Positions 10,216 through 19,833 of a stretch of 64,000 nucleotides of DNA are shown here, piece by piece. Every line of letters begins with the position of its first letter. The stretch's first letter is position 1. Position numbers and translations under genes: made by a program. Under the pieces are notes generated by a model that did not search any database, was not told the origin of the DNA, and was given only the letters and a program-made list of their open reading frames with translations. Source of the DNA: Bacillus sp. SD075 (GTDB lineage: Bacteria; Bacillota; Bacilli; Bacillales; DSM-1321); NCBI RefSeq assembly GCF_017355165.1, contig NZ_JADILK010000001.1, forward strand, positions 248,001-312,000, read 5' to 3'.

Positions 10216-10384
10216 TGAACTCCCTCCCTGCCTTCTCAAAAAAGCGGTTATGCTATACAATTATCTATATGCTTGTACTTGGACAAAGCATGACAAAAGT
10301 GTTGTTTGCGTTCTTACAAATAATCGAAATCCTTCTAAGAAAATGCGCATTCATTTAAGAATCATTTTTACTGGAGGCAAAGTG

Positions 10385-10690
10385 ATGGTAAAAAAGAATC
10401 ATCCCTATCAAAGGTATTATCTAAAGGTACGTCCATTTTTGAAGAGTAAGCGTGAGGAATTTCAAATGGTCGGATTGAATGCCGTAACAGAGGAAGACAT
10501 ATGGGGAACCTTAACCAAAAATAAATGGAAGCGTCCTCAGGAAAACATTCACCTTCATGAACTTGTCGCAGATATCGTGACATTTTCGAGCAACCAGTTC
10601 ATGACCTTTCAAATGGTCGAAGCTTATAAATCACCAAACCTATTTGAGCCGCTTTCTGAAGTGGACCTGAAGGAACTTTTGAAAGAATAA
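10385..10690 (+). CDS. comN: Post-transcriptional regulator ComN-like
   Basis: This 101-residue protein has an N-terminal basic part (KKNHPYQRYYLKVRPFLKSKREEF) and an alpha-helical remainder (EEDIWGTLTKNKWKR). In B. subtilis the small gene between spoVB and secDF (yrzD, renamed comN) controls comE mRNA abundance post-transcriptionally. ATG 10385 follows GGAGG by seven bases. The same frame is open far upstream, but that part is antisense to spoVB and is rejected. Identity is inferred from position, size and family likeness. Confidence 0.8.
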   Translation: MVKKNHPYQRYYLKVRPFLKSKREEFQMVGLNAVTEEDIWGTLTKNKWKRPQENIHLHELVADIVTFSSNQFMTFQMVEAYKSPNLFEPLSEVDLKELLKE

Positions 10691-10708
10691 CGCAAGTATA
10701 TGCTAAAA

Positions 10709-10737
10709 TTGACAGCTGTTTGTATATGACTCATAAT
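10709..10737 (+). promoter_or_regulatory. SigmaA-type promoter for secDF
   Basis: TTGACA (10709-10714), a 17-base spacer and CATAAT (10732-10737) lie about 150 bases upstream of secDF. The leader contains a hairpin ATGCTTTTT/AAAAAGCAT (10748-10769). Confidence 0.65.
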
Positions 10738-10886
10738 ATATATGGTTATGCTTTTTTTGGAAAAAGCATGGGAAGCTGTGTCTTTTTTCTCTAGAAGCAA
10801 AGGGGATGCAGATATCATATAAACTAAAAATGACAGTTTTTTCAACTTCAGGAACAGGCGTATTATAGAAAGGGGCCTACTACATA

Positions 10887-13148
10887 ATGGTAAAAAGAAG
10901 CAGGATCGTTGCATTTTTTCTAATCGCACTATTGATTTTCGCAGCGATGGGGACGACTTCAAAAGGAATCCTAAAGGATATCAAGCTAGGTCTTGATCTT
11001 CAAGGCGGTTTTGAAGTGTTATATGAAGTAAAACCGCTGTCTGGGGAAAAGATCACCCCGGATGTTTTACGGGCTACAGTAAGCTCACTTGAACGGCGTG
11101 TCAATGTCTTGGGCGTTAGTGAACCTAACATCCAAATCGAAGGGAAAGACCGGATCCGCGTTCAATTGGCTGGAGTCAAAGACCAAAACAATGCTCGTGA
11201 AATCCTATCGACACAAGCAAAATTATCTTTCCGTGACTACAACGATAAGGAAATGATGACCGGTGCCGACCTGAAAGAAGGCGGCGCGAAACAAACGTTC
11301 CAAGATAATAAACCGGTTGTCGAAGTCACATTGAAGGATGTAAATAAGTTTAAGGATATCACCCAAAAAATATCCTCGATGGAAAGTCCGACTAATGTAC
11401 TTGCAATCTGGCTGGATTTCGAGGAAGGAAAAGATTCCATTAAGGATACAGCCTCACAGGACAATATGATTTCCGCTCCAGCTGTCAGTGAAGTTTTTAA
11501 TACGAAGAAGGTGTATATTACCGGTCAATTCACGGTGGAAGAAGCGAAAGAGCTTGCAGCCCTTCTGAATGCTGGTGCACTGCCTGTAGATTTGAAAGAA
11601 AAGTATTCCACTTCCGTTGGTGCCCAATTCGGTGCAGGTGCATTGAATGATACGATTTTTGCAGGAATCATCGGAATTGCCCTTGTTTTCATCTTCATGC
11701 TTGTGTATTACCGCTTCCCGGGATTTATTGCAGTCGTCACTTTAAGCATATACATTTTCTTGACGCTATTAGTGTTTGATTGGATGAATGCGGTCCTTAC
11801 GCTGCCTGGTATTGCGGCATTGGTACTAGGGGTCGGGATGGCTGTCGACGCCAATATCATAACCTACGAGCGAATCAGGGATGAAATGAAACTCGGCAGA
11901 TCCGTTAAAGCGGCTTATAAAGAAGGTACGAAAAATTCACTTTCTACAATTACGGATGCGAACTTAACGACCTTACTTGCTGCGGCCGTCCTGTTCTATT
12001 ATGGAACTAGCTCAGTTAAAGGGTTTGCCACCACTTTGATCATTTCGATTTTAATGAGTTTCATAACGGCCGTTTATGGTACACGCCTTTTCATGAGCCT
12101 GTGGGTGAATAGCGGGTTCCTTGACAAGCGTACAACATGGTTTGGCGTGAAGAAGAAATACATTCACGATTTATCCGAGAAAGTGGATTTGATGTCATTG
12201 CCAACGCGCTTTGATAAAATCGATTTCGTCAAACATCGGAAAGTTTTTTATGGCATTTCAATCGGTGTCACCATTATCGGGATCCTTTTCCTGCTCGTCT
12301 TCAGATTGAATCTTGGAATTGATTTCACGAGCGGCACCCGAATCGAGATTGCGTCCAAAGATGTCTTGACGACTCAGCAAGTCAAAACCGAAATGGAAAA
12401 GGTCGGTATCGACGCTGAGGATATCAAAGATGTCAGGCTCGCTGGAAAAGACAATAAAAATGCAGTCGTCCGGACAGTAGGTGTCCTCGATAAACAGGAA
12501 ATCGCTGAATTGAAGGACCATTTCAAGAAGGATTACGGAGCAGAACCGAATGTCAGCACCGTATCACCGACAGTCGGAAAAGAGCTTGCAAAAAATGCCA
12601 TGTTTGCATTAGCGATTGCATCAATCGGAATCATTTTGTATGTATCAATACGATTTGAATGGCGAATGGCTGTTCCGGCCGTGGTCGCGCTTATACATGA
12701 TGCATTCTTCATCATCACGATTTTTAGCTTACTCCGGCTCGAAGTGGATATCACCTTCATTGCCGCGGTTCTGACGATCGTCGGTTATTCGATCAATGAT
12801 ACGATCGTAACCTTTGACCGTATCCGTGAAAACCTACGCTTCAGCCGTAAAATCAAAACCGTCGAAGAACTTGAGAACATTGCCAACATCAGTATCAGGC
12901 AAACTTTGACGAGATCGATTAATACGGTTCTGACCGTTCTCATAACGGTTATCGCGTTGATGATCTTCGGTAGTGAAGCTATCCGTAACTTCTCCATCGC
13001 CCTGTTTATCGGGTTAATATGCGGCGTGTATTCATCGCTGTTGATCGCTTCCCAATTCTGGCTTGATTTGAAAATCAGGGAATTGAAGAAGAAAGGTCCG
13101 CTGAATACGGCAAAAGAAAAGAAACAAAGTCTTGAAGGACAAGTTTAA
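10887..13148 (+). CDS. secDF: Fused protein-export protein SecDF
   Basis: This 753-residue protein carries SecD and SecF in one chain, as in B. subtilis. Each half has a first membrane helix, a large extracytoplasmic P1-like domain and five further helices. The SecD half includes LGLDLQGGFEVLYEV and AALVLGVGMAVDANIITYERIRDE; the SecF half starts near residue 450 and includes LNLGIDFTSGT and VGYSINDTIVTFDRIREN. It uses proton motive force to aid late steps of Sec translocation with YajC. A terminator follows at once. Confidence 0.97.
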   Translation: MVKRSRIVAFFLIALLIFAAMGTTSKGILKDIKLGLDLQGGFEVLYEVKPLSGEKITPDVLRATVSSLERRVNVLGVSEPNIQIEGKDRIRVQLAGVKDQNNAREILSTQAKLSFRDYNDKEMMTGADLKEGGAKQTFQDNKPVVEVTLKDVNKFKDITQKISSMESPTNVLAIWLDFEEGKDSIKDTASQDNMISAPAVSEVFNTKKVYITGQFTVEEAKELAALLNAGALPVDLKEKYSTSVGAQFGAGALNDTIFAGIIGIALVFIFMLVYYRFPGFIAVVTLSIYIFLTLLVFDWMNAVLTLPGIAALVLGVGMAVDANIITYERIRDEMKLGRSVKAAYKEGTKNSLSTITDANLTTLLAAAVLFYYGTSSVKGFATTLIISILMSFITAVYGTRLFMSLWVNSGFLDKRTTWFGVKKKYIHDLSEKVDLMSLPTRFDKIDFVKHRKVFYGISIGVTIIGILFLLVFRLNLGIDFTSGTRIEIASKDVLTTQQVKTEMEKVGIDAEDIKDVRLAGKDNKNAVVRTVGVLDKQEIAELKDHFKKDYGAEPNVSTVSPTVGKELAKNAMFALAIASIGIILYVSIRFEWRMAVPAVVALIHDAFFIITIFSLLRLEVDITFIAAVLTIVGYSINDTIVTFDRIRENLRFSRKIKTVEELENIANISIRQTLTRSINTVLTVLITVIALMIFGSEAIRNFSIALFIGLICGVYSSLLIASQFWLDLKIRELKKKGPLNTAKEKKQSLEGQV

Positions 13149-13160
13149 TAGGTGAAAGGG

Positions 13161-13187
13161 GGCTGGCATGACGCCAGCCTCTTTTTA
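13161..13187 (+). terminator. Intrinsic terminator of secDF
   Basis: GGCTGGC (13161-13167) pairs with GCCAGCC (13173-13179) and is followed by TCTTTTT. Confidence 0.85.
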
Positions 13188-13241
13188 TTGAACCAAGCTT
13201 TTGAATAGGGAATGACAGCCAATTATGAGTGTAAAATAAAA

Positions 13242-13270
13242 TTGAAACTGGTATATTCGTTTTGTATAAT
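13242..13270 (+). promoter_or_regulatory. SigmaA-type promoter for recJ
   Basis: TTGAAA (13242-13247), a 17-base spacer and a perfect TATAAT (13265-13270) place the transcript start near 13277, about 16 bases before the recJ ATG. Confidence 0.8.
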
Positions 13271-13292
13271 GAGTAGGTTGAGGGGTGAATAA

Positions 13293-15668
13293 ATGTTAAA
13301 GCCAAAAACCCGGTGGAACTTACGAACTGCCGATGAAAACAAAGTTGCTGTACTAGCTGAAGAGCTTCATATCACACCTTTGGTTGCAGCCCTGCTTGTG
13401 AATCGAGGCCTGGATACGATTGAAAGTGCCCGATCATTTTTATTTGTAAAAAGTCAAACTTTTCATGATCCATTTTTATTGAAGGATATGGATAAAGCGG
13501 TATATAGAATAAGAGAAGCCATTCAAAATGGAGAAAAAATACGTATATTCGGTGATTATGATGCGGATGGCGTGACATCGACAACAGTGATGATGACCGC
13601 GCTGACGAGATTGGGTGCTGATGTTGATTTTTATATCCCGAATCGCTTTACAGAAGGATATGGTCCGAATCCGATGGCATTCCGCCTTGCTGCCGAACAA
13701 GGGGTGAAGGTATTAATAACCGTCGATACCGGAATTTCTGCAGTCGATGAAGCGAAACTTGCCGGCGAGCTTGGCATGGATTATATTTTGACCGACCATC
13801 ATGAGCCGGGACCGGAACTGCCAGAGGCATTGGCAATCATCCATCCTAAACTTGAGGACAGTTCCTATCCATTTAAAGATCTTGCCGGAGTAGGGGTTGC
13901 ATTTAAGCTGGCACATGCCTTGCTTGGGGAATTGCCTGAGGATTTGCTTGAAATAGCGGCAATCGGCACGATAGCGGATTTAGTGCCTTTACAAGGGGAA
14001 AACCGCGTCATTGCTGCGAAAGGCATCGAGCAGTTACGTTTGACCCGCCGCCCGGGACTTGTTGCCTTAATGAAGGTGGCGAATGTTCAGCAGGAAGCTT
14101 TGAATGAAGAATCGATCGGCTTTGCGATGGCACCGCGGATCAATGCTGTCGGACGCCTTGGAGATGCCGACCCTGCTGTGGATTTATTGATGTCCTCAAA
14201 CCTGGAAGAAGCAACGGAACTTGCCAATGAAATCAATGACATCAATAAAGAGCGGCAGGAAATGGTTGCAGCAATGGCGGAAGAGGCGATTGCCGAAGTC
14301 GAGGAAAACTTCCCGCCGGAGTCCAATGGCGTGCTCATCATCGGCAGGGAAGGCTGGAACGCCGGAGTTGTGGGGATTGTGGCCTCTAAACTTGTTGAAC
14401 GCTTTTACCGGCCCACGATTGTATTGAGCTATGACCGGGAAAAGGGATTAGCTAAAGGTTCTGCTCGGAGCATCGCCGGTTTCGATCTTTTTCAAAGTCT
14501 TTCCGCCTGCCGTGAAATGCTGCCTCATTTCGGTGGCCATCCGATGGCTGCTGGAATGACATTGAAAATGGAAGATGTTCAGGAGCTTAGGGACCGCATG
14601 AACTTGATTGCGAAGGAACAACTGAACGAAGAGGACTTCAAACCCATTACGAACTTGGATGGAGCCACGACTTTAGCTGAAGTATCCATTCAGACGATTC
14701 AGGAAATGAGCTTGCTGGCGCCATTTGGGGTTACGAATCCAAAGCCGAAGATTTTGATAGATTCCGTCCAGCTTTCAAGTGTCCGCAAGATTGGTGCCAA
14801 CCAAAATCACTTGAAGGTCCAGCTGGAAGATGGTGAAAATCACAAACTTGACGGTGTGGGCTTCGGTCTCGGACATTTTGTCGATGAAATAGCTCCGCAC
14901 GCTGAAGTCTCGGTTATTGGTGAGCTTACCATAAATGAGTGGAATAATATGAAAAAGCCACAGATCTTTGTCCAGGATGTCTCGGTAAACCATTGGCAGT
15001 TATTTGATTATCGCGGCAAGGGACAGCCAGAAAAGTGGCTTGCCGACATTCCTGTACAAAATCGAAAGATCGTCATATTCTCGGAAGGCATTTATGGCAG
15101 GTATCCATTTTTGAAAAACCATCCAGATCTCGTTCATATTAAGAATGAACTGGATGCAGAGCAGCTCGACTGCTTTGAAGGTCATTTGGTATTTATGGAC
15201 ATGCCGCCGTCCAGGGAATATTTGAAATGGGTGATTGCCAAAAAGAACCCTTCGCGTATCTACGCCCACCTTTCCCATGAACAGGATCATTTCTTAAGTA
15301 CGATGCCAACAAGGGATCATTTTAAATGGTTTTATGCCTTCCTTGCCAAAAAGGGTCCGCTCGATGTGAAAAGATATGGGGATGACCTAGCCAAATATCG
15401 GGGCTGGTCAAGAGATACCGTGGATTTCATTTCTAAGGTGTTTTTTGAGCTTGATTTTGTTACAATAGAGAACGGGTTAATTATGCTCACAACCAATGCG
15501 AAAAAACGCGATCTCAGTGAATCTGTATCGTATACAAGAAAGAAAGAGCAATTTGAGCTTGAACAAGAGCTAGTTTATTCTTCCTATCAGCAATTATTCG
15601 ATTGGTTCAATCATTATTTAGATCATGAGGCAACAGACCTTGAGGAGGAAACAAAGCAATGGATTTAA
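13293..15668 (+). CDS. recJ: Single-stranded-DNA-specific exonuclease RecJ
   Basis: This 791-residue enzyme degrades single-stranded DNA 5' to 3' in recombination and mismatch repair. The DHH core shows [27 protein letters not shown] and later [21 protein letters not shown]1 shows [11 protein letters not shown], followed by an OB-type domain with a single-strand binding role. The length exceeds the ~570 residues of Gram-negative RecJ because of the C-terminal extension usual in Bacillus. ATG 13293 lies behind GAGGGG. The last ten bases overlap apt in another frame. Confidence 0.96.
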   Translation: MLKPKTRWNLRTADENKVAVLAEELHITPLVAALLVNRGLDTIESARSFLFVKSQTFHDPFLLKDMDKAVYRIREAIQNGEKIRIFGDYDADGVTSTTVMMTALTRLGADVDFYIPNRFTEGYGPNPMAFRLAAEQGVKVLITVDTGISAVDEAKLAGELGMDYILTDHHEPGPELPEALAIIHPKLEDSSYPFKDLAGVGVAFKLAHALLGELPEDLLEIAAIGTIADLVPLQGENRVIAAKGIEQLRLTRRPGLVALMKVANVQQEALNEESIGFAMAPRINAVGRLGDADPAVDLLMSSNLEEATELANEINDINKERQEMVAAMAEEAIAEVEENFPPESNGVLIIGREGWNAGVVGIVASKLVERFYRPTIVLSYDREKGLAKGSARSIAGFDLFQSLSACREMLPHFGGHPMAAGMTLKMEDVQELRDRMNLIAKEQLNEEDFKPITNLDGATTLAEVSIQTIQEMSLLAPFGVTNPKPKILIDSVQLSSVRKIGANQNHLKVQLEDGENHKLDGVGFGLGHFVDEIAPHAEVSVIGELTINEWNNMKKPQIFVQDVSVNHWQLFDYRGKGQPEKWLADIPVQNRKIVIFSEGIYGRYPFLKNHPDLVHIKNELDAEQLDCFEGHLVFMDMPPSREYLKWVIAKKNPSRIYAHLSHEQDHFLSTMPTRDHFKWFYAFLAKKGPLDVKRYGDDLAKYRGWSRDTVDFISKVFFELDFVTIENGLIMLTTNAKKRDLSESVSYTRKKEQFELEQELVYSSYQQLFDWFNHYLDHEATDLEEETKQWI

Positions 15669-16171
15669 AGCAATATGTAACAATTGTGCAAGACTGGCCA
15701 AAACCGGGTATTGTCTTCAAAGATATTACAACATTAATGGATAACGGCGCAGCTTATAAATACGCAACAGACCAAATCGTCGAGTACGCTCGCGATAAAA
15801 ATATCGACTTGGTTGTCGGACCGGAAGCACGCGGATTCATTATCGGATGTCCAGTCGCATACTCATTGGAAGTGGGCTTTGCGCCAGTGAGAAAAGAAGG
15901 AAAACTTCCACGTGAAACGATAAAAGTGGAATATGGATTAGAATATGGCAAGGATGTATTGACAATCCATAAAGATGCCATTAAACCGGGACAGCGCATC
16001 CTGATTACGGATGATTTGCTTGCTACCGGGGGAACAATCGAAGCGACGATCAAATTGGTCGAACAGCTGGGCGGAATTGTAGCCGGGATTGCATTCCTTA
16101 TTGAATTGACCGACTTGGATGGAAAAGATAAATTAGACGGCTATGATGTCTTGACATTAATGAGCTTTTAA
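15659..16171 (+). CDS. apt: Adenine phosphoribosyltransferase
   Basis: This 170-residue enzyme makes AMP from adenine and PRPP. The family N-terminus [15 protein letters not shown], the [13 protein letters not shown] segment and the PRPP loop [13 protein letters not shown] are all present. ATG 15659 follows GAGGAGG and overlaps the recJ stop, so the two genes are coupled. A terminator follows, separating it from relA. Confidence 0.97.
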   Translation: MDLKQYVTIVQDWPKPGIVFKDITTLMDNGAAYKYATDQIVEYARDKNIDLVVGPEARGFIIGCPVAYSLEVGFAPVRKEGKLPRETIKVEYGLEYGKDVLTIHKDAIKPGQRILITDDLLATGGTIEATIKLVEQLGGIVAGIAFLIELTDLDGKDKLDGYDVLTLMSF

Positions 16172-16177
16172 TAAAGG

Positions 16178-16212
16178 AGAGCACTCTGACCAGGGTGCTC
16201 TTTCTGTTTTAT
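16178..16212 (+). terminator. Intrinsic terminator of recJ-apt
   Basis: AGAGCAC (16178-16184) pairs with GTGCTCT (16195-16201), followed by a T-rich tract. Confidence 0.75.
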
Positions 16213-16487
16213 TCGTTTTAACTGGATTTTGTCGAATTTCCAGTGAAAAAATGCACTATTCTTAATAAATTACCCGTTTAGCTCTTTACATCCTCGCCTT
16301 TTTTTTCGATAATAGTAATATTAAAGAATTTTTCTGCTAATAAGTTTATTTGCACTTGTATCCGTTTAAGCGGATTTATTTTTTTTCGCAAAAATTGTCA
16401 CGTTTTGCAGAATAAAGGGAAGTGCTACCAATCATACTCAATCCGGATGATATCCGGTGGCAGTTAAAGTGGGGTTTAGGTGATTAA
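16213..16487 (+). other. Upstream region of relA, no gene seen
   Basis: This is A+T-rich DNA without a credible ORF. TTTACA at 16285-16290 with ATAATA/TAATAG about 18-19 bases downstream is a possible weak promoter, leaving a long (~170 base) leader before relA. Confidence 0.4.
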
Positions 16488-18686
16488 ATGGCTAATGATC
16501 AAATATTGACTGCCGAGCAGGTTGTAGAACGGGCCAGCTTATATCTTCAGCCGGAAGAAGCTGAATTTATTCATAGAGCGTTTAAATATGCAGAGTATGC
16601 TCACCGAGAACAATTCCGTAAATCGGGAGAGCCGTATATTATTCATCCGATTCAAGTGGCGGGCATTCTGGCTGATCTTGAAATGGACCCTGCAACCATT
16701 GCGGCAGGTTTTTTACATGATGTTGTTGAAGACACGGAGATCACTCTGAAGGACATTGAAGAAAACTTCAGTCCTGAAGTCGCCATGCTCGTGGATGGCG
16801 TGACCAAGTTAGGGAAAATCAAGTATAAATCACAGCAGGAGCAACAGGCGGAAAACCATCGGAAAATGTTCGTGGCGATGGCCCAGGATATACGGGTCAT
16901 CTTGATCAAGCTTGCGGACCGACTGCATAATATGCGGACCTTGAAGCATCTGCCGCAGGAAAAGCAGAGAAGGATATCGAACGAGACGTTGGAAATCTTC
17001 GCACCGCTTGCTCATCGTCTGGGCATCAGCACGATTAAATGGGAACTTGAAGATACGGCACTAAGGTATCTGAATCCTCAGCAGTATTACCGAATCGTCA
17101 ACCTGATGAAGAAAAAACGTGCTGAACGTGAAAAGTATCTGGAAGAAGTCATTGATGAAGTGCGTAAAAACGTTGAGGAAGTCAACATTAAGGCTGACCT
17201 TTCCGGCAGACCGAAACATATATACAGCATATATCGCAAAATGGCTTTGCAGAATAAGCAGTTCAGTGAAATATATGATTTGCTTGCGGTTCGGATCGTC
17301 GTCAATAGCATAAAGGATTGCTATGCCGTTTTAGGGATCATCCATACTTGCTGGAAGCCGATGCCTGGCCGATTCAAAGACTATATCGCGATGCCGAAGC
17401 CGAATATGTATCAATCACTCCATACGACGGTGATCGGACCGAAAGGAGATCCGCTGGAAGTGCAGATCCGTACTTCCGATATGCATCGCATTGCCGAGTT
17501 CGGGGTTGCCGCGCACTGGGCTTATAAAGAGGGAAAAGATGTCGGTGAACAGCCTTCATTGGAAGAAAAATTGACATGGTTCCGGGAAATTCTTGAATTC
17601 CAGGATGATGCGACTAATGCAGAGGAATTCATGGAATCCCTTAAAATAGATCTTTTTTCTGATATGGTATTCATTTTCACACCAAAAGGCGATGTGATCG
17701 AACTGCCATCAGGATCCAACCCGATTGATTTCGCTTACCGGATTCACTCGGAAATCGGAAACAAAACGATTGGTGCCAAAGTGAACGGGAAAATGGTACC
17801 GCTGGATTATAAACTGAAAACTGGCGACATCATAGAAATCTTAACTTCGAAGCATTCATACGGTCCAAGTCAGGATTGGCTTAAACTAACCCAAACGTCT
17901 CAGGCGAAAAATAAGATCCGCCAATTTTTCAAGAAGCAGCGCCGCGAAGAAAATATCGAAAAAGGCAAAGAGCTTGTTGAAAAGGAAATCAAGGATATGG
18001 AGTTCGACCTGAAGGAAATCCTGACTGCCGAGAATATCAGGCGTGTTGCAGATAAATTCAACTTCCTGAATGAAGAGGATATGTATGCTGCAGTCGGATA
18101 TAACGGAATAACGGCCCTGCAGGTAGCTAACCGCCTTACCGAAAAATGGCGTAAACAGAAAATGGTCGAGCAAGAAGCGGATATTTCTGAAGCGGTAGCC
18201 GATCTGAAAACCTTCTCCAATACATCAAAAAAACGTGACTCAGGTGTACAGGTACCGGGGATTGATAACCTGCTTATCCGTTTATCACGCTGTTGCAACC
18301 CCGTACCAGGGGACGAAATCGTCGGTTATATAACCAAAGGCCGTGGAGTTTCCGTTCATAGACAAGACTGCCCGAACCTGGATAGCGGGGATGCCGATCA
18401 CCGCCTTGTACCTGTGGAATGGGAAAGTACGATTAACGAACGCAAGGAATACATCGTTGAAATTGAAATCAGCGGCTATGACCGTCGCGGCTTATTAAAC
18501 GAAGTGCTGCAAGCCGTCAATGAAACCAAGACCAACATTTCAGCGGTCTCGGGTAAATCCGACAGGAATAAGGTGGCGACCATTCACATGTCGATTTATA
18601 TTCATAACATTGCCCATTTACAAAAGGTCGTCGACCGTATAAAACAGATTTCAGATGTTTATTCCGTCAGAAGGATCATGAACTAA
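16488..18686 (+). CDS. relA: Bifunctional (p)ppGpp synthetase/hydrolase Rel
   Basis: This 732-residue stringent-response enzyme has all family domains in order: HD hydrolase ([26 protein letters not shown]; about 50-190), synthetase ([24 protein letters not shown], about 230-360), TGS (about 390-450), a zinc-finger-like segment with [20 protein letters not shown] and CPN, and a C-terminal ACT domain. Intact HD residues indicate it both makes and degrades (p)ppGpp. The start is ATG 16488. Followed by dtd after 15 bases. Confidence 0.97.
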   Translation: MANDQILTAEQVVERASLYLQPEEAEFIHRAFKYAEYAHREQFRKSGEPYIIHPIQVAGILADLEMDPATIAAGFLHDVVEDTEITLKDIEENFSPEVAMLVDGVTKLGKIKYKSQQEQQAENHRKMFVAMAQDIRVILIKLADRLHNMRTLKHLPQEKQRRISNETLEIFAPLAHRLGISTIKWELEDTALRYLNPQQYYRIVNLMKKKRAEREKYLEEVIDEVRKNVEEVNIKADLSGRPKHIYSIYRKMALQNKQFSEIYDLLAVRIVVNSIKDCYAVLGIIHTCWKPMPGRFKDYIAMPKPNMYQSLHTTVIGPKGDPLEVQIRTSDMHRIAEFGVAAHWAYKEGKDVGEQPSLEEKLTWFREILEFQDDATNAEEFMESLKIDLFSDMVFIFTPKGDVIELPSGSNPIDFAYRIHSEIGNKTIGAKVNGKMVPLDYKLKTGDIIEILTSKHSYGPSQDWLKLTQTSQAKNKIRQFFKKQRREENIEKGKELVEKEIKDMEFDLKEILTAENIRRVADKFNFLNEEDMYAAVGYNGITALQVANRLTEKWRKQKMVEQEADISEAVADLKTFSNTSKKRDSGVQVPGIDNLLIRLSRCCNPVPGDEIVGYITKGRGVSVHRQDCPNLDSGDADHRLVPVEWESTINERKEYIVEIEISGYDRRGLLNEVLQAVNETKTNISAVSGKSDRNKVATIHMSIYIHNIAHLQKVVDRIKQISDVYSVRRIMN

Positions 18687-18701
18687 GGAGTTTTTATTGC
18701 C

Positions 18702-19145
18702 ATGCGTGTTGTTTTACAACGTTCCAAAGCGGCAAAAGTTGTTGTCGCAGACCAAATAATCGGGCAAATCGAGAGCGGTCTCGTCCTGTTGGTTGGTGTC
18801 ACCCACGGGGATACCATCGATGACGCCGCCTATCTGGCCGATAAGATTGTCAATCTCAGAATATTTGAAGATGAAAATGAAAAGATGAACCACTCACTAT
18901 TGGATGTAGGAGGTTCGATTTTATCAGTTTCACAATTCACCTTATACGGTGATAGCCGTAAAGGCCGTCGACCGAACTTCATGGACGCCGCCCGTCCTGA
19001 AGTGGCGAATGAACTATATGAAGCATTTAACGAGGAACTCCGCAAGAAAGGCGTCCATACGGAAACAGGACAATTTGGTGCCATGATGGATGTTCAGCTC
19101 ACTAATGACGGTCCCGTTACATTAATACTCGAAAGCAAAAAATGA
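18702..19145 (+). CDS. dtd: D-aminoacyl-tRNA deacylase Dtd
   Basis: This 147-residue enzyme recycles mischarged D-aminoacyl-tRNA. The family motifs [10 protein letters not shown] and TNDGPVT (the cis Gly-Pro proofreading motif) are both present, as is [13 protein letters not shown]. The start is ATG 18702. Its terminator hairpin has been split or duplicated by a repeat element (see 19146-19776). Confidence 0.96.
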   Translation: MRVVLQRSKAAKVVVADQIIGQIESGLVLLVGVTHGDTIDDAAYLADKIVNLRIFEDENEKMNHSLLDVGGSILSVSQFTLYGDSRKGRRPNFMDAARPEVANELYEAFNEELRKKGVHTETGQFGAMMDVQLTNDGPVTLILESKK

Positions 19146-19163
19146 CCTGCTGCGGCAGGTCTT
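19144..19163 (+). terminator. dtd terminator hairpin, left (separated) copy
   Basis: GACCTGC (19144-19150) pairs with GCAGGTC (19155-19161). Only two T follow before the inserted element begins; the T-rich continuation is found with the second copy at 19759-19780. Confidence 0.7.
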
Positions 19164-19758
19164 AGACTGTAGATAAACTCGATGAAAATCGAGTTTGTCT
19201 ATTTTTATGAGTTGTACAATTTGGACGTAGATTGGAACGGAAGGCACACGCTTTCCGCGGGCGGTCCGTGAGTCTCCTCTGCTTTTGCCTGTGGGGTCTC
19301 CCGTAGACGCGCTTTTCCTGCAGGAGTCTCGTACCATCTGTTCCAATTAACTATGTTTCACCTTTTAGATAGAACCCTTTTGCCTTGAGTCCTTTTTGTT
19401 TTAGGCTATTTTCGCCTTTGTTGCTATTTACTAAGTAGTGCGGTGTGGTTGATTTCCCCTCCAGATGCTCGCTTTCCGCGGGCGGGCGGTGAGCCTCCTC
19501 GGCGTAAACGCCTGTGGGGTCTCACCTAGTCCCGCTGCTCCCGCAGGAGTCTCGCACCTTCCGCTCTAATCAACCTTAAATAGTTTCGTTTTATAAACAA
19601 CAATCTTTTTGAAAAGAGCCTTGTTTTTAAAATAGAAGGATTAAAACTTGAGGTGATGAGGATGCTTTCTACACATGATTCTATTCAGCGAGATCCACTT
19701 GAAATGATTACTTTGGATCAATTGGTGCCACCGAACCCTTTTTGTCTACAAACTGTGC
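19164..19758 (+). mobile_element. Composite MITE-like insertion, copies B and C, in the dtd terminator
   Basis: This ~595-bp segment is flanked by an 18-bp direct duplication, CCTGCTGCGGCAGGTCTT, at 19146-19163 and 19759-19776. It begins with the end hairpin TGTAGATAAACTCGAT/ATCGAGTTTGTCTA (19171-19202) and ends with GAACCCTTTTTGTCTACAAACTGT, an imperfect inverse of the start. It contains two GC-rich cores (about 19245-19351 and 19467-19575), an internal right-end-like sequence TAGATAGAACCCTTTT (19366-19381) and a transposase remnant. The structure suggests one element inserted in or beside another. Confidence 0.75.
19662..19738 (+). pseudogene. N-terminal remnant of an IS1182-family transposase
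   Basis: From ATG 19662, preceded by GAGGTGATGAGG, the frame reads MLST then HDSIQRDPLEMITLDQLVPP, which closely matches the start of IS1182-family transposases as I remember them (IQRDQLEMVTLDQLVP followed by DHLVRK). The match stops where the element's right-end sequence GAACCC begins; the frame then continues through the terminal repeat as unrelated residues. The catalytic part is absent, so this is an internally deleted, non-autonomous copy. Confidence 0.65.
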
Positions 19759-19780
19759 CCTGCTGCGGCAGGTCTTTTTG
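19759..19780 (+). terminator. dtd terminator hairpin, right copy with T-run
   Basis: The CTGC/GCAG hairpin is repeated and followed by TTTTTGTTT; this is probably the original terminator tail, now about 600 bases from dtd. Confidence 0.6.
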
Positions 19781-19791
19781 TTTGGGTAAAA

Positions 19792-19830
19792 GTAGAAAGG
19801 CCAGCTTCGTATCGAAGCTGGCCTTTCTAC
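19792..19830. terminator. Long perfect hairpin at the 3' end of the amidase gene
   Basis: GTAGAAAGGCCAGCTTCG (19792-19809) pairs perfectly with 19813-19830 around a three-base loop. It probably terminates the minus-strand amidase gene and can act in both directions. Confidence 0.7.
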
Positions 19831-19833
19831 TTC

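Noticed and set aside
9815-10384. Long 5' extension of the comN frame
   Set aside because: It is antisense to spoVB and lies upstream of a clear GGAGG site and ATG at 10385; only the last 101 codons form a credible gene.
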